From Saussurea involucrata (taxonomy: Eukaryota; Streptophyta; Magnoliopsida; Asterales; Asteraceae): DNA of 64,000 bases. Shown here piece by piece: positions 44,401 to 54,184 of this stretch. Location: assembly GCA_033807775.1 (NCBI GenBank), contig CM066313.1, positions 85,561,484 to 85,625,483 on the forward strand, in the 5' to 3' direction. The translations under genes and the position numbers were made by a program. Under the pieces are notes generated by a model that saw only the letters and a program-made list of their open reading frames with translations, made no database searches and had not been told where the DNA came from. The first letter of the stretch is position 1, and each line of letters starts with the position of its first letter.

Positions 44401-45271
44401 CACATATCTATAATGCAGAGAGCTACTGAAACAGAGTTGTTAACGAGGTTTCCGTATGGACGTGAGTTCTATCGTTTTTTTTCCTATTTTCTTTTGTATG
44501 TTTTTTGGGTTGAGATCTCTGAATATACGATAAAACTGTAACTTTTTTTAGATGTGATTTTGAGGCCTGGGTTTATATACGGAACTCGTAGAGTTGGCAG
44601 CATGAAGTTGCCTCTAGGCGTAATCGGTTCTCCACTAGAGATGGTACGTATGTTTTGATTAGCTTGCGTAATTTATCAAGCCATTTTCAGTCCCACCTTA
44701 CGCTATAAATATTCGTTAATGCATCAAAATATAAACAAAGTATGCATTAGTTCCTATTTAGTGGTAACAATGACTTTTTGCTCTCAATTAATGTAACAAG
44801 CGTTCTATTTTTACTATTTTGTACACATTTTGACCGCTAATCGGTAGAGCTGATAACTACTGATAACATAGATGCCAATTTGTCAAGTTATATTATAAAA
44901 AATGTCGCATCAAAATCAACCTCTGTCACGTAGGCTGAAAACCCATTTATCAGATACCAATAAATCGAGGAAAAACATTTTTTGTTACACTAAATAGGAA
45001 TCAAGACAAACTTCTTTAAATTTTGATGTCTTTTTTGACCAATAACTATTCTTAAAAAACCGTTGAAAATAATTGGTGTTTTTGAACAATGCAGGTTATG
45101 CAATACGCGAAACCGTTGAATCAGGTGCCAATAGTTGGTCCACTGTTAACTCCTCCGGTGGACGTTAAAGCGGTAGCGAAGGTTGCGGTGAGAGGGGCTA
45201 CTGATCCGGTGTTCCCTCCTGGGATCGTTGATGTGTATGGATTACGACGTTACAGCAAGCAGAAGACCTAA
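41470..45271 (+). CDS. NAD(P)-binding Rossmann-fold protein, NDUFA9/Coq11-like atypical SDR, probably mitochondrial
   Basis: Ten exons with GT-AG borders join in frame to 283 aa: 41470-41513, 42002-42122, 42933-43021, 43484-43539, 43775-43830, 43989-44082, 44225-44304, 44419-44461, 44552-44643, 45095-45271. The N-terminus MSRLIHSRLSPSRFFN is Arg/Ser-rich without acids, as in mitochondrial presequences. A proline-rich linker (APPPPVEK) leads to the dinucleotide motif LGGNGFVGSH, the loop SCVGGFGSN, RFVYISASDFG, a YxxxK pair (Y176-K180) and LRPGFIYG. It matches the plant family that includes Arabidopsis At5g15910, whose relatives NDUFA9 and yeast Coq11 act with respiratory complex I and coenzyme Q synthesis. 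The exact substrate is unknown. The only gap in the evidence is the weak polypyrimidine tract before exon 2. Confidence 0.9.
42281..42569. mobile_element. MITE in intron 2 of the SDR gene
   Basis: Ends TATAGCCACCT and AGGTGGCTATA form a perfect 11-bp inverted repeat. CTTGCGG/CCGCAAG is repeated about six times inside. There is no open frame. The flanking duplication is unclear. Confidence 0.65.
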
Positions 45272-45421
45272 GAAACATATATACGACTTTATACTCGAGC
45301 ATTAGGCATCGTTTCTGTTGTTGGATCTTTTTCTTCCACGTTGAGTTTATTGATAGAGAAATCGGTAGTATTGCTTTACGGGCAGCGCTAATTTTCCGTG
45401 TTGCTTATCGATCTTCAGGTG

Positions 45422-45427
45422 AATAAA
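45422..45427 (+). terminator. Candidate polyadenylation signal of the SDR gene
   Basis: AATAAA about 150 bp after the stop codon, followed by TG/GT-rich sequence. Confidence 0.45.
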
Positions 45428-45679
45428 AGAAAGGAATTGATGAGTCTTGCAAATGCGCTTTGCAGGTATCGGTTTTAAATCTGGTATTATTTTTTTGCTT
45501 CTGCTGGTATTTTTCTGAACTTGTTCTGGTTCCGCTTTTCTGTGTGGTTTTATGCCCCTTTTTCATATTTTTCGTGAAGCTTGAATCCCTGATCTCCCGG
45601 GATACTAGGGTTTAGCATGAGGCGGATATTGTTGGCCCAATGACCCTTTTGGTTCTTATGTGTGTTTCCTACTCAAACA

Positions 45680-45890
45680 TGAGGGAAAACTGAGGAATAC
45701 TCTGGTAGCCCTTCATCCGGACAGTATGCACTTATGCATACAAGTAATTTGTAACATGCACACATGCATATGCACACGTGCATAAAAACAAAAAAAAAAC
45801 AACTTAATTTACTTGCATGCATAAGTGCATACCGTCCGGATGAAAGGAGAGTGTTCCTTAGTTTTCCGTTTTTTGAGGTTTTCCCTTAAA
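45680..45890. mobile_element. Fold-back MITE family M1, copy 2
   Basis: Same arms as the intron copy at 5140-5365: GGGAAAACTGAGGAATACTC on the left, AGTGTTCCTTAGTTTTCC on the right, and a TGCATA-rich loop. No (TA)n at its borders. Confidence 0.65.
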
Positions 45891-45893
45891 GCT

Positions 45894-46899
45894 CCATCTA
45901 CTCAAATATTGGTCATGTTTGTAGTGCTAATAGTTTTTATTTTTTTATATTTGCAACCAACGTAAAAGGCCATTCTATTTAGATAAAAGACTCGCACCCA
46001 AGTTCCATAGCTTTTGGTCTGCTATCCCGATCATGATTTTCCAACCTCCAGAGGGAAAGGTCCTTCCTGTTTGGGCCGGTTGTGGGCGAGTAGGGATTCT
46101 AACCCCAAGCTAACTTTTTGGATAAATAACATTAAATTTGTTTTCAGATAAGAAGCATTACCTTTTAACAAAAATTAATTCATTAACCATGATCCTTACC
46201 CATGGTTCAATTAGTTAAAAACAACATGCTCATATAGAACCTTACAAACACACAAGAGGGTTAAATTTTTGATTTTAGTCTTTTGAGAAGGTCATTAAGC
46301 TAAATAGCCCTTAAATCAGTGGTGCCTAATATGTGTTCTTGTTGTAAACAAATGGCTTGTATGTAATAGGGTGTATGCGGGTGGGGTTGGATGTTTACGG
46401 TATTCATACAACCCAATAAAATTATGGCAGTTTGAAAAAGTTTCAACCTAACCTATTCAAAAGTATTATAACCCAATCCAACCCAACCGTTGCTGGTTGA
46501 GGCGGGGGGTTAACGGGTTAATTGTTACATAAAAATGACGAATGAAATATTTTACAGAACTTAAGTTTATAGATCAAACTATAAAATGTCTCATGTACAA
46601 GTGTTACAGTATGTTTTCAGGACGCTTTTGGATGTTTCAACAAGTTTTTGGAACGCGTTTTAAACAAAGTTTCGTATTAACTATTTTATAGAATAATTTT
46701 GAGAAATGCCCTATAAAGTCGCCTACTTACCGGGCACTTGTGTTCATATGATATTTTATCCAATAGTGTCGAATAAAATAATTAATACAACACGTTATTT
46801 TAAGAGCATCATACAAACTCGTTAATACACCAAAGACGTTGTATAGATATATTTTGACACTTTAGATTGAAAGTTTTTTTTGGTTTATCCTATAAATTT
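45894..46899. other. Intergenic, repeat remnants only
   Basis: 46371-46520 is a degraded piece of the GGGTTGG-rich hAT-like family seen at 1620-2603 (GGGTGTATGCGGG, AACCCAATCCAACCC). No gene was recognised in the rest. Confidence 0.4.
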
Positions 46900-47096
46900 A
46901 ATATGCATATATGCATAATCTGAGATGCATATATGTACTATCTCATATGAATGTATGTCCATTATATGTATATTCTTGCACGTATGCATATGAATATGTA
47001 TTTGCACATTGTTCACATATGCACACTGGTTGTTCACATATGCACACTGTGGTTTGTAAGGTGTGCAACAAATGCAAGTTTTGCATTTTAAGGAGC
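46900..47096. mobile_element. Fold-back MITE family M2, partial copy 2
   Basis: Matches the centre and right arm of 5430-5655 (ATCTGAGATGCATATATG, CATTGTTCACATATGCACA). A 24-bp piece (GTTCACATATGCACACTG) is duplicated. It ends in (TA)n at 47097-47120. Confidence 0.6.
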
Positions 47097-47120
47097 ATAT
47101 ATATATATATATATATATAT

Positions 47121-47525
47121 GAAGGTTCAAACGAGAACACCTCTATTTTGTGAAAACGCAAGAACACTTTTATCACATGTGATAATACACATAAGGACAC
47201 GCGGTGGTTGAGGATGACTTGGCCCATGACCTAAAGTCGCACCAAAGGTCGTTCACAATACTGATTTAGTATCATATGTGATGGATTACAGCACCACGTC
47301 GAAAATACCCTGATCACATGTGATAATATACGTGAGGGGGCTTAGTAGTGTGCGGGTAACTTGGCCTGCAACTTAGGTTATGCCGAACATTGTTCGCGCC
47401 TCCGATTTAGTATCACATGTTTTATCATATGTGATAAACTATAGTATCACATATGATTGACTATAGTAAAAAAATGTTCTCATGTTCTCATAAAATGAAG
47501 GTGTTCTCGTTTGAACCCTTCCCTG
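47121..47525. mobile_element. (TA)n-bounded MITE H
   Basis: The inverted ends GAAGGTTCAAACGAGAACAC and GTGTTCTCGTTTGAACCCTT match over about 20 bp. Inside are five to six copies of the palindromic TATCACATGTGATA motif and variants. (TA)n is on the left and TA-rich sequence on the right. Confidence 0.7.
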
Positions 47526-47542
47526 TATATACATACATATAT

Positions 47543-47759
47543 AGGCGAATAATCGTGTGAGAAGTTGAGGTTAACGTGAGAAGTGGATCTGAATCATTAA
47601 TCACTTTTAATCAAATGTCATCTCACGAATTGCAGCTTAGAAGGGAATTGATATGGTGCATCTTATCTCGTGCATCTCATCCTAATGTGTATCCAGTTTT
47701 CATCCAACGGTTGATAAACACATCTCAAGCTAACCTCAACTTGTCAACGAAACCCAACT
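47543..47759. mobile_element. (TA)n-bounded element I
   Basis: Begins GGCGAATAATCGTGTGAGAA like element G and ends CTAACCTCAACTTGTCAACG, a partial inverted repeat. Bordered by TA runs (47757-47780 on the right). Confidence 0.6.
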
Positions 47760-47973
47760 ATATATATATATATATATATTCCTTCATCATATTTCATAAT
47801 ACACGTGAGGGATCCAAAGGTGTGCAGATGACTTGGCCCATTACCTAACACTACTAAACAAACGGCCAAATCCGGCAGAAATTTCCAGCGGATAGTCTGT
47901 CGAAACCTTCCGGCGGATTTCCGACATAAATTAAAAGAGTCAAAACCCGTTAACTTCCGCCGGAAATCCGCCG

Positions 47974-48053
<80 letters not shown>
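47974..48053. repeat. (TA)n(GA)n microsatellite
   Basis: About 44 bp TA followed by 36 bp GA, left border of the M1 copy at 48054. Confidence 0.9.
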
Positions 48054-48056
<3 letters not shown>

Positions 48057-48305
48057 TCAAGGAAAAACCTCAAAAAACGGAAAACTGAAGAACACGCTAG
48101 GAGCCCTTCATCTCGACGGTATGCACTTATGCATACACGTAAATAGTTGATTTTTTGGTTTTATGCACAAGTGCATTATGCATTTGTGCATATATGCACA
48201 AATGCATGTTACAAATAACCAGTAGGCACAAGTGCCTACTGTCCAGATGAAGGGCTCCTAGGGTGTTATTCAATTTTCCGTTTTTTGAGGTTTTCCCTTG
48301 AACCT
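48054..48305. mobile_element. Fold-back MITE family M1, copy 3
   Basis: The best-preserved copy. GGTTCAAGG...AAAAAACGGAAAACTG pairs with AATTTTCCGTTTTTTGAGG...CCTTGAACC over 50 bp or more, including the AGCCCTTCATC/GATGAAGGGCT segment. It would form a long, nearly perfect RNA hairpin. Confidence 0.75.
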
Positions 48306-48309
48306 GACC

Positions 48310-48396
<87 letters not shown>
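48306..48396. repeat. (CTAT)n(CT)n(TA)n compound microsatellite
   Basis: CTAT units, then CT, then TA dinucleotides; right border of M1 copy 3. Confidence 0.9.
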
Positions 48397-49029
48397 AATG
48401 GATCCAATTTCCGGCGGATTTAAAATTTCTAGTGAATTAATTATTTTTAAACAATTAACGGTAAATTAATTAATATTTCCGGCGGATCTTAATTAATTAT
48501 TTTTGTTAATTAAAATCCATCGAAAATCCGCCGGAAAGGGTTTTATATTTTTTTAAACGTTTTATAAATTCAAAATAAATAAATAAATATTTAGTATCCG
48601 TCGTAAGTCAAATGTTTTCCTAATTAAATAATTTAAAATCAATAAATAAATATTTGTATCCGTCGGATTTTTTTTTCTAATTAATTAATTAAAAGAAAAA
48701 TACATATTTATATCCGCCGGAAACTCGGCATATTACCAGCGGATTTCCTGCGGATTTTCGTTTTTTTCTTTTACTATATAAATTTAAATATATTTAAATC
48801 AAATTTACTTTATTGTAGAATATATCGGAAGATTTTAATTTGAAATTAAAATACGTAATATATACATTCGGTTCACATAACGGTTCACAAACACACATGT
48901 TTGTATTCATATTGCGGCACACATGTATGAGTTCGCATGTATATACGCTCGGTTCACATGCATACATATATGTTTATGTTCATATGTATAGTGAGTAACA
49001 TATATATACATATATGTTTATGGCATATG

Positions 49030-49415
49030 CAGTGGCGGATCCAGGATTATGTCCTCATGGGGGCACCTTTAAGGTAGTTTAAATGCCCGTAAAGTTGTCC
49101 GATGTATTTTTAGCCTAAATTCAACGTTTCGAGGGCTTTTTAAAGTTTTTTTGGTTGATTTTAAGAGATTTTTAAGTTTTTTTGTCGATTTCAAGGGACT
49201 TTTTTGGTTTTTTAGTCGATTTCGAAAGTTAATTTTTGTTTTTTGGTTGATTTCTAGATACTTTTTTTGGTTTATGGGGTCCCGGCCAATAAGTTACTGG
49301 GGGGACATTAAGCCATACAACTGGAAATTTCGTTTTTTTACCCTAAAAAATTCATTTTTTTTTCCTTTTCATGGGGGCCCTTCCCCCCACAACCCTTCAC
49401 ATAGATCCGCCCCTG
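49030..49415 (+). mobile_element. hAT-like MITE (GGCGGATCC family)
   Basis: Begins CAGTGGCGGATCC and ends GATCCGCCCCTG, with perfect 8-bp target-site duplication GGCATATG (49022-49029 and 49416-49423). The interior (TTTTTGGTTGATTT repeats) is the inverse of 2929-3306. Confidence 0.85.
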
Positions 49416-49499
49416 GGCATATGTATAACGAGTCACATACTTATAACGGTTTACATACATACATGTTTGTCTTCTGCATTACGTAGCAGATCATATAGG

Positions 49500-50240
49500 G
49501 TGCGTTTGGTATGCACAACAAGGTGGAACAGAACATAACAGGACAAACTTGTCCCATGTTTGGCATGACCACAAGTGGGACACGCTAAAACTAGCTAGAA
49601 CAAGTGTGGGACACGGTTGTCCCTCCCCACCCCCGTGGAACAAGAGAGAACAGGGTCTGATGGACCAATATGCCCTTTCAAAAAAAAACCCATCGATTTC
49701 TCAGAGCGTCTTTTCCATTCCCCCATACGTACGAGTTCATCTGAGATCGACATCTCCATGCCCCATACGAGTTTATCTCACCTGGTAAATCGATGCTAAC
49801 CTAAACCCACGATTTCACGATTTCCCCACGATTTCACGATTTCTCAGATCGTCTTCTCCATGTTCCTCACTGGTTCACGATTTCCCCAGATTTCACGATT
49901 TCTCAGATCTTCTTCTCCATGTTCCCCACTAGTTCACGATTTCTCAGATCTCCATATTCCCCACTGGTTCAAGATTCACGATTTCTCGATTACAGATTAT
50001 AGATTTCTCGATTACAGGTTCACAGATTCACGATTTTTGGATTTCTCGATTACAGATTCACGATTTCACACAGGTTCACAGATTCACGGTTTCTTCTCCA
50101 TGCCCCCATACGAGTTCATCGATTTCTTTGCTTTCTTCTTTTACACCTCCTTACTGTTTTGCCCAAAAAGCTATCGCATATTACCTTCTTTTACACAGTT
50201 CTTGCTAATTTTTTGCTTATGATTAGCTGCCAAGATGTGT
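49500..50240. repeat. Repeat region with a CACGATTTCTC tandem motif
   Basis: Starts with GGGTGCGTTTGGTATG, a common MITE terminus, but no right end was found. 49804-50095 holds about a dozen degenerate copies of TTCACGATTTCTCAGAT. Open frames here are repeat-encoded and not called. 50241-50558 holds nothing supportable. Confidence 0.45.
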
Positions 50241-50563
50241 ATTATATTTTTTTTTCTTTTTCACTTTAATTTAAATACAAACGATAAAATACTAAACTTA
50301 AATTAAAACGGGTATTTTAAGCATCCACTCAACACTAAGTTTAGGGAAATTCGATATAAAAGTGTATGTAAAAATGGCACTTATCTATGACAATTGGATT
50401 TCAGGATTTAAGAGTTCCCCGCCCTTTATATGTAGACAGTGGGCGTTTCATCGGTTTTGTGGAAGGGAGTGGCGTTAAGATCTATGCCAAGAGTTGTATC
50501 CGATACGTATCATTGTTTTTAAGCCAAGGCTAGCTAATGTTGTCAACGTGTGAAGAATCCATG

Positions 50564-52264
50564 TGTAACGTCCCAAATTTCATCGCAAGCAAACAACCAT
50601 AAATAAGCATTTGAATTACATAAAACCTTGTCTTTACAACATCAACAATTCATACTAAACAAAATTGACAGCGGAAGTCTCTAAATTCCACAGCCGAGAG
50701 CTATTCTATAGTCATCGTAGCCAAAACTTGAAATTACTCTATGCCAGTTCTTCCTATCGCCTCCTAGTTCTTACTTGAAGAACCCTTAACATGCTTACCT
50801 GAAAATGGTTTAGTTTTGAAAGCGAGGGTTAGACCAAAAGATCTAGTGAATTCCCTCCGAAAACAACATGCACACAGTATAAAATCGTTTATAGAAAATT
50901 ATCATCGTAAACCTTAACATAACATCATACATGGTACTACACTGTATATAGGATCATATAAACATTCCGCGATCGGGGCCCAATGGGCTACCCTCTCGCC
51001 CTCAACCGGAGCCTACGCAGACTCCCCTTCCCGGAGCCTACGCAGACCCCCCTTTCTACTCGAAATAGGAGGAAACAAATTCCAACCTACCAGTCTGTCA
51101 TACATATCCAAGGGATCATCTGATCCCGAGGATCTATCTCTGATCCCACAGTGTAGACCGACTCCACATAGCACGTCATTCATTTCACAAAACATGCATC
51201 TTTAAAACCTTTGGAAATCGTCATTCGCAGTTCATCAAGTACAGTACATTTTCCTCAAGTAAAATAGGTATTTCATGGAAAACATGCGTAACAGTTATAA
51301 ACATTTCATGCTCGTAAATGAAACCATGATCAGTCAAAATCATTCAACACTTTAAGTCGTAAAAGGTTTAGGGAACTCACCTTGATTGACGTATACCGCA
51401 CTTCTTAAATACTTCCAAGCTAACCCAAACGAACACCTAAGGCAATAGATCCACATCAGATAAATAGTTCAGACCTACTGTCCGGATACCCCTTTCCGGA
51501 CACAACCCCTTTTCCGGACACAACACCTTTTCCGGACGCAGCATTGTCCGGACACAACAATCCGGACGCTAGACTTATCCGGGCAAAACTACCCGGACAC
51601 TAAGCTTATCTGGAGACTTCATCTACCCGGATACTAAGAAATACCCGGACACCCTCACGGGGCCCTTACCCGGACACCTGCAACCTATCCGGACACCACC
51701 GAAAACTGGTGTCCGGAAAACACGGCTGTTCGAACTTAAAAATTCTAAAACTGATTTAAACTTCGATTTTTGCCATTAGTTTGATTAGATAACCTCAAGG
51801 GTTCATTTACTAACCCCAAATACCCAATTAAACCCACTTTAATCCCTTAAAATCGATTACTAAGCCAAAAACCCTCAAAACCCACTTCTAAGGAGAAAGT
51901 GATGAAAACTCAATGAATCTCTACATTCAGACTTATAAATCCAGATTGAATACGAGGGGGATACTACATCAACAAGAAAAACGGAATTAGGAGACGTTTA
52001 CCTTGTTGACTTCGTCTTTGATTTTCACTTCTTGATTCCTCTCCAAGAGTTTCCTTCTTCTCTCTTTTCTTCTTCTCCTTTCTTCCTTGAGCCGCCAAAC
52101 ACACACACCACACCAATACTGAATTGTGAAATGGAGGCTGCCCTAGGGATTTGTGCCCTACCCCTCTTTCTCCAAATGACAACTTAGTCCCTCAAGTTAA
52201 CTTTCATTTATTAGACAATTGGCACTAAACCTTCATACATACTAGAAAAAACCCGGTTGTTACA
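50564..52264 (-). repeat. Gypsy 3' LTR (left)
   Basis: 1701 bp, TGTAACGTCCC...GGTTGTTACA in + orientation. Holds a TCCGGAC array (51478-51717) and a TATTTAAG box on the - strand at 51403-51410. Confidence 0.95.
51478..51717 (-). repeat. TCCGGAC/ACCCGGAC motif array in the Gypsy left LTR
   Basis: About 13 motifs in 240 bp, some in exact 18-bp units (CACAACACCTTTTCCGGA). The array ends about 70 bp upstream (in element sense) of the TATTTAAG box. Confidence 0.75.
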
Positions 52265-52302
52265 ACACTCCCCCCTTAAAAGAATTCCGTCCCCGGAATT
52301 CC

Positions 52303-54180
52303 TCATTGGAAAAGATGCGGGTATCTTTCTTTCATTTCCGACTCCAACTCCCAGGTCACCTCCGGACCTTTGTGGTGTCGCCATTGAACCTTAACCAGCT
52401 TAGTTTCCTTGTTCCTTGACTTCCTTACCTTGACGTCCGTGATTTCTTCAGGTTCCTCCACAAAATTCAGTTTCTCATCCACCTTTATGTCATTCAATGG
52501 CACTGTCTTGGCTATGTCGGCTAGACATTTCCTCAAGTTGGATACGTGAAACTCATTGTGGATACCTCGTAATTCTTCCGGTAGATCCAATCTATACGCC
52601 ACTTCTCCAATTAGTTCTGAAATCTCGAATGGCCCGACGTAACGTGGGCTCAGCTTCCCACGTTTTCCAAATCGAACCACTCCTTTCCAAGGAGACACCT
52701 TTAACAAGACATGGTCTCCGACTTGAAATTCTATGTCTTTCCGTCTCTTATCCGCATAACTCTTCTGGCGGTCGCGAGCGACCTTCAGTCTTTCACGCAC
52801 ATGGACAATCTTATCTGAAGTCAGTTGCACCAACTCTGGCCCGGCTAGCTGCCTTTCTCCGACTTCGCTCCAACATAAAGGAGTTCGACATTTCCTACCA
52901 TAGAGTGCCTCAAACGGCGCTGCCTTGATGCTTGAGTGATAGCTGTTATTGTAAGCGAACTCGATCAAAGGTAGATGCTTTTCCCAAGTGCCTTGGAAAT
53001 CTAAAGCACAAGCTCTTAACATGTCTTCCAACGTTTGGATCGTCCTCTCACTCTGACCGTCGGTCTGAGGATGATATGCGGTACTCATCTTAATCTGCGA
53101 ACCCATTTCTCTTTGGAAGCTCCTCCAAAACTTGGAAGTAAATCTGCTATCTCGGTCGGACACTATCGACGTCGGCACCCCATGGTGGGTTACGATCTCG
53201 TCGATGTACAACTTTGCTAACTGCTCCAACGAGTAAGATTCTCGTATAGGCAAGAAGTGTGCCGACTTCGTGAGCCGATCCACGATCACCCAAATGGCGT
53301 CATAACCCTTTGGAGTTCTAGGCAAATGGGTCACGAAATCCATCGTGATCTGATCCCACTTCCACATCGGTATCTCTAACGACTGAAGCTTTCCGTACGG
53401 TCGTTGATGCTCAATCTTTACTCGCAGACAGGTCATACAGATCTCTACAAAATGAGCTATGTCCTTTTTCATTCCCGGCCACCAATAGTCTCGTCTTAGG
53501 TCTCCATACATCTTATTAGTTCCGGGGTGGATCGTGTACTTCGATTTGTGAGCTTCTTCGAGAATCAGTTTTCGGAGCTCTCCAAGTTTCGGAACCCAGA
53601 TTCTCCCATTGAGACATTTCACCCCTCGACTATCTTCCACTAACATGGACGCTTGCCCTACCATTCTTTCCTTCTTAAGATTTTCAGCTTCGAGCGCTTC
53701 AATCTGACATTTCTTTATTTCTGCTAACAGATTGAACGTGACCTCGGCCCTCATGGCCACAATACTGGGGGTTTCACTTCGTTCCTTACGGCTCAAAGCG
53801 TCCGCCACCACGTTTGCCTTCCCCGGATGATAATCGATCTTACAGTCGTAGTCGGTCAACAATTCAATCCATCTCCTCTGGCGCATATTCAACTCTTTTT
53901 GATCAAAGAGATGACATAAGCTCTTGTGGTCCGTGAAGATCTGGCACTTCGTCCCATACAGGTAATGCCGCCAAATCTTCAGGGCAAAGACCGCTGCCGC
54001 CAATTCTAAATCATGCGTAGGATAACGAGCCTCATGATCCTTTAACTGTCGGGAGGCATAAGCGATCACCTTACCTCGTTGCATGAGTACACAGCCCAAA
54101 CCAAGCTTCGAGGCATCGCTGAAAACTACAAAATCGTCCGAACCATCCGGTAGTGACAACACCGGAGCGCTGCTCAACAT
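52303..54180 (-). CDS. Gypsy Pol, C-terminal part: RNase H, integrase, chromodomain
   Basis: 625 codons. RNase H starts near residue 16 (VVFSDASKLGLGC), followed by YHPGKANVVADALSR. The integrase zinc region has H...H...C...C (HPGTNKMYGDLRRDYWWPG, ICMTC), and the core has MDFVTHLP, VSDRDSRF and the E of DGQSERTIQ. Near the C-terminus VKVQWRHHKGPEVTWELE is the chromodomain typical of Tekay-type chromoviruses, thought to guide integration to heterochromatin. The frame is open only because translation is counted from an internal Met; it belongs to the same polyprotein as the frame upstream. Confidence 0.85.
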   Translation of the reverse strand: MLSSAPVLSLPDGSDDFVVFSDASKLGLGCVLMQRGKVIAYASRQLKDHEARYPTHDLELAAAVFALKIWRHYLYGTKCQIFTDHKSLCHLFDQKELNMRQRRWIELLTDYDCKIDYHPGKANVVADALSRKERSETPSIVAMRAEVTFNLLAEIKKCQIEALEAENLKKERMVGQASMLVEDSRGVKCLNGRIWVPKLGELRKLILEEAHKSKYTIHPGTNKMYGDLRRDYWWPGMKKDIAHFVEICMTCLRVKIEHQRPYGKLQSLEIPMWKWDQITMDFVTHLPRTPKGYDAIWVIVDRLTKSAHFLPIRESYSLEQLAKLYIDEIVTHHGVPTSIVSDRDSRFTSKFWRSFQREMGSQIKMSTAYHPQTDGQSERTIQTLEDMLRACALDFQGTWEKHLPLIEFAYNNSYHSSIKAAPFEALYGRKCRTPLCWSEVGERQLAGPELVQLTSDKIVHVRERLKVARDRQKSYADKRRKDIEFQVGDHVLLKVSPWKGVVRFGKRGKLSPRYVGPFEISELIGEVAYRLDLPEELRGIHNEFHVSNLRKCLADIAKTVPLNDIKVDEKLNFVEEPEEITDVKVRKSRNKETKLVKVQWRHHKGPEVTWELESEMKERYPHLFQ

Positions 54181-54184
54181 ATCC

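Larger units (their letters stand above)
47849..48830. mobile_element. CACTA-like DNA transposon fragment with nested inserts
   Basis: Starts CACTAC, followed by many subterminal TCCGGCGGATTT-type repeats in both orientations, the hallmark of CACTA ends. The sequence is broken at 47966-48395 by microsatellites and an M1 MITE, then resumes. No transposase. The right end (TTGTAG near 48815) lacks the expected GTG, so the border is uncertain. Confidence 0.5.

Noticed and set aside
51013..52182. Small frames inside the Gypsy LTRs (also 57851-59038)
   Set aside because: Identical in both LTRs, short, without domains; LTR sequence is not expected to code.
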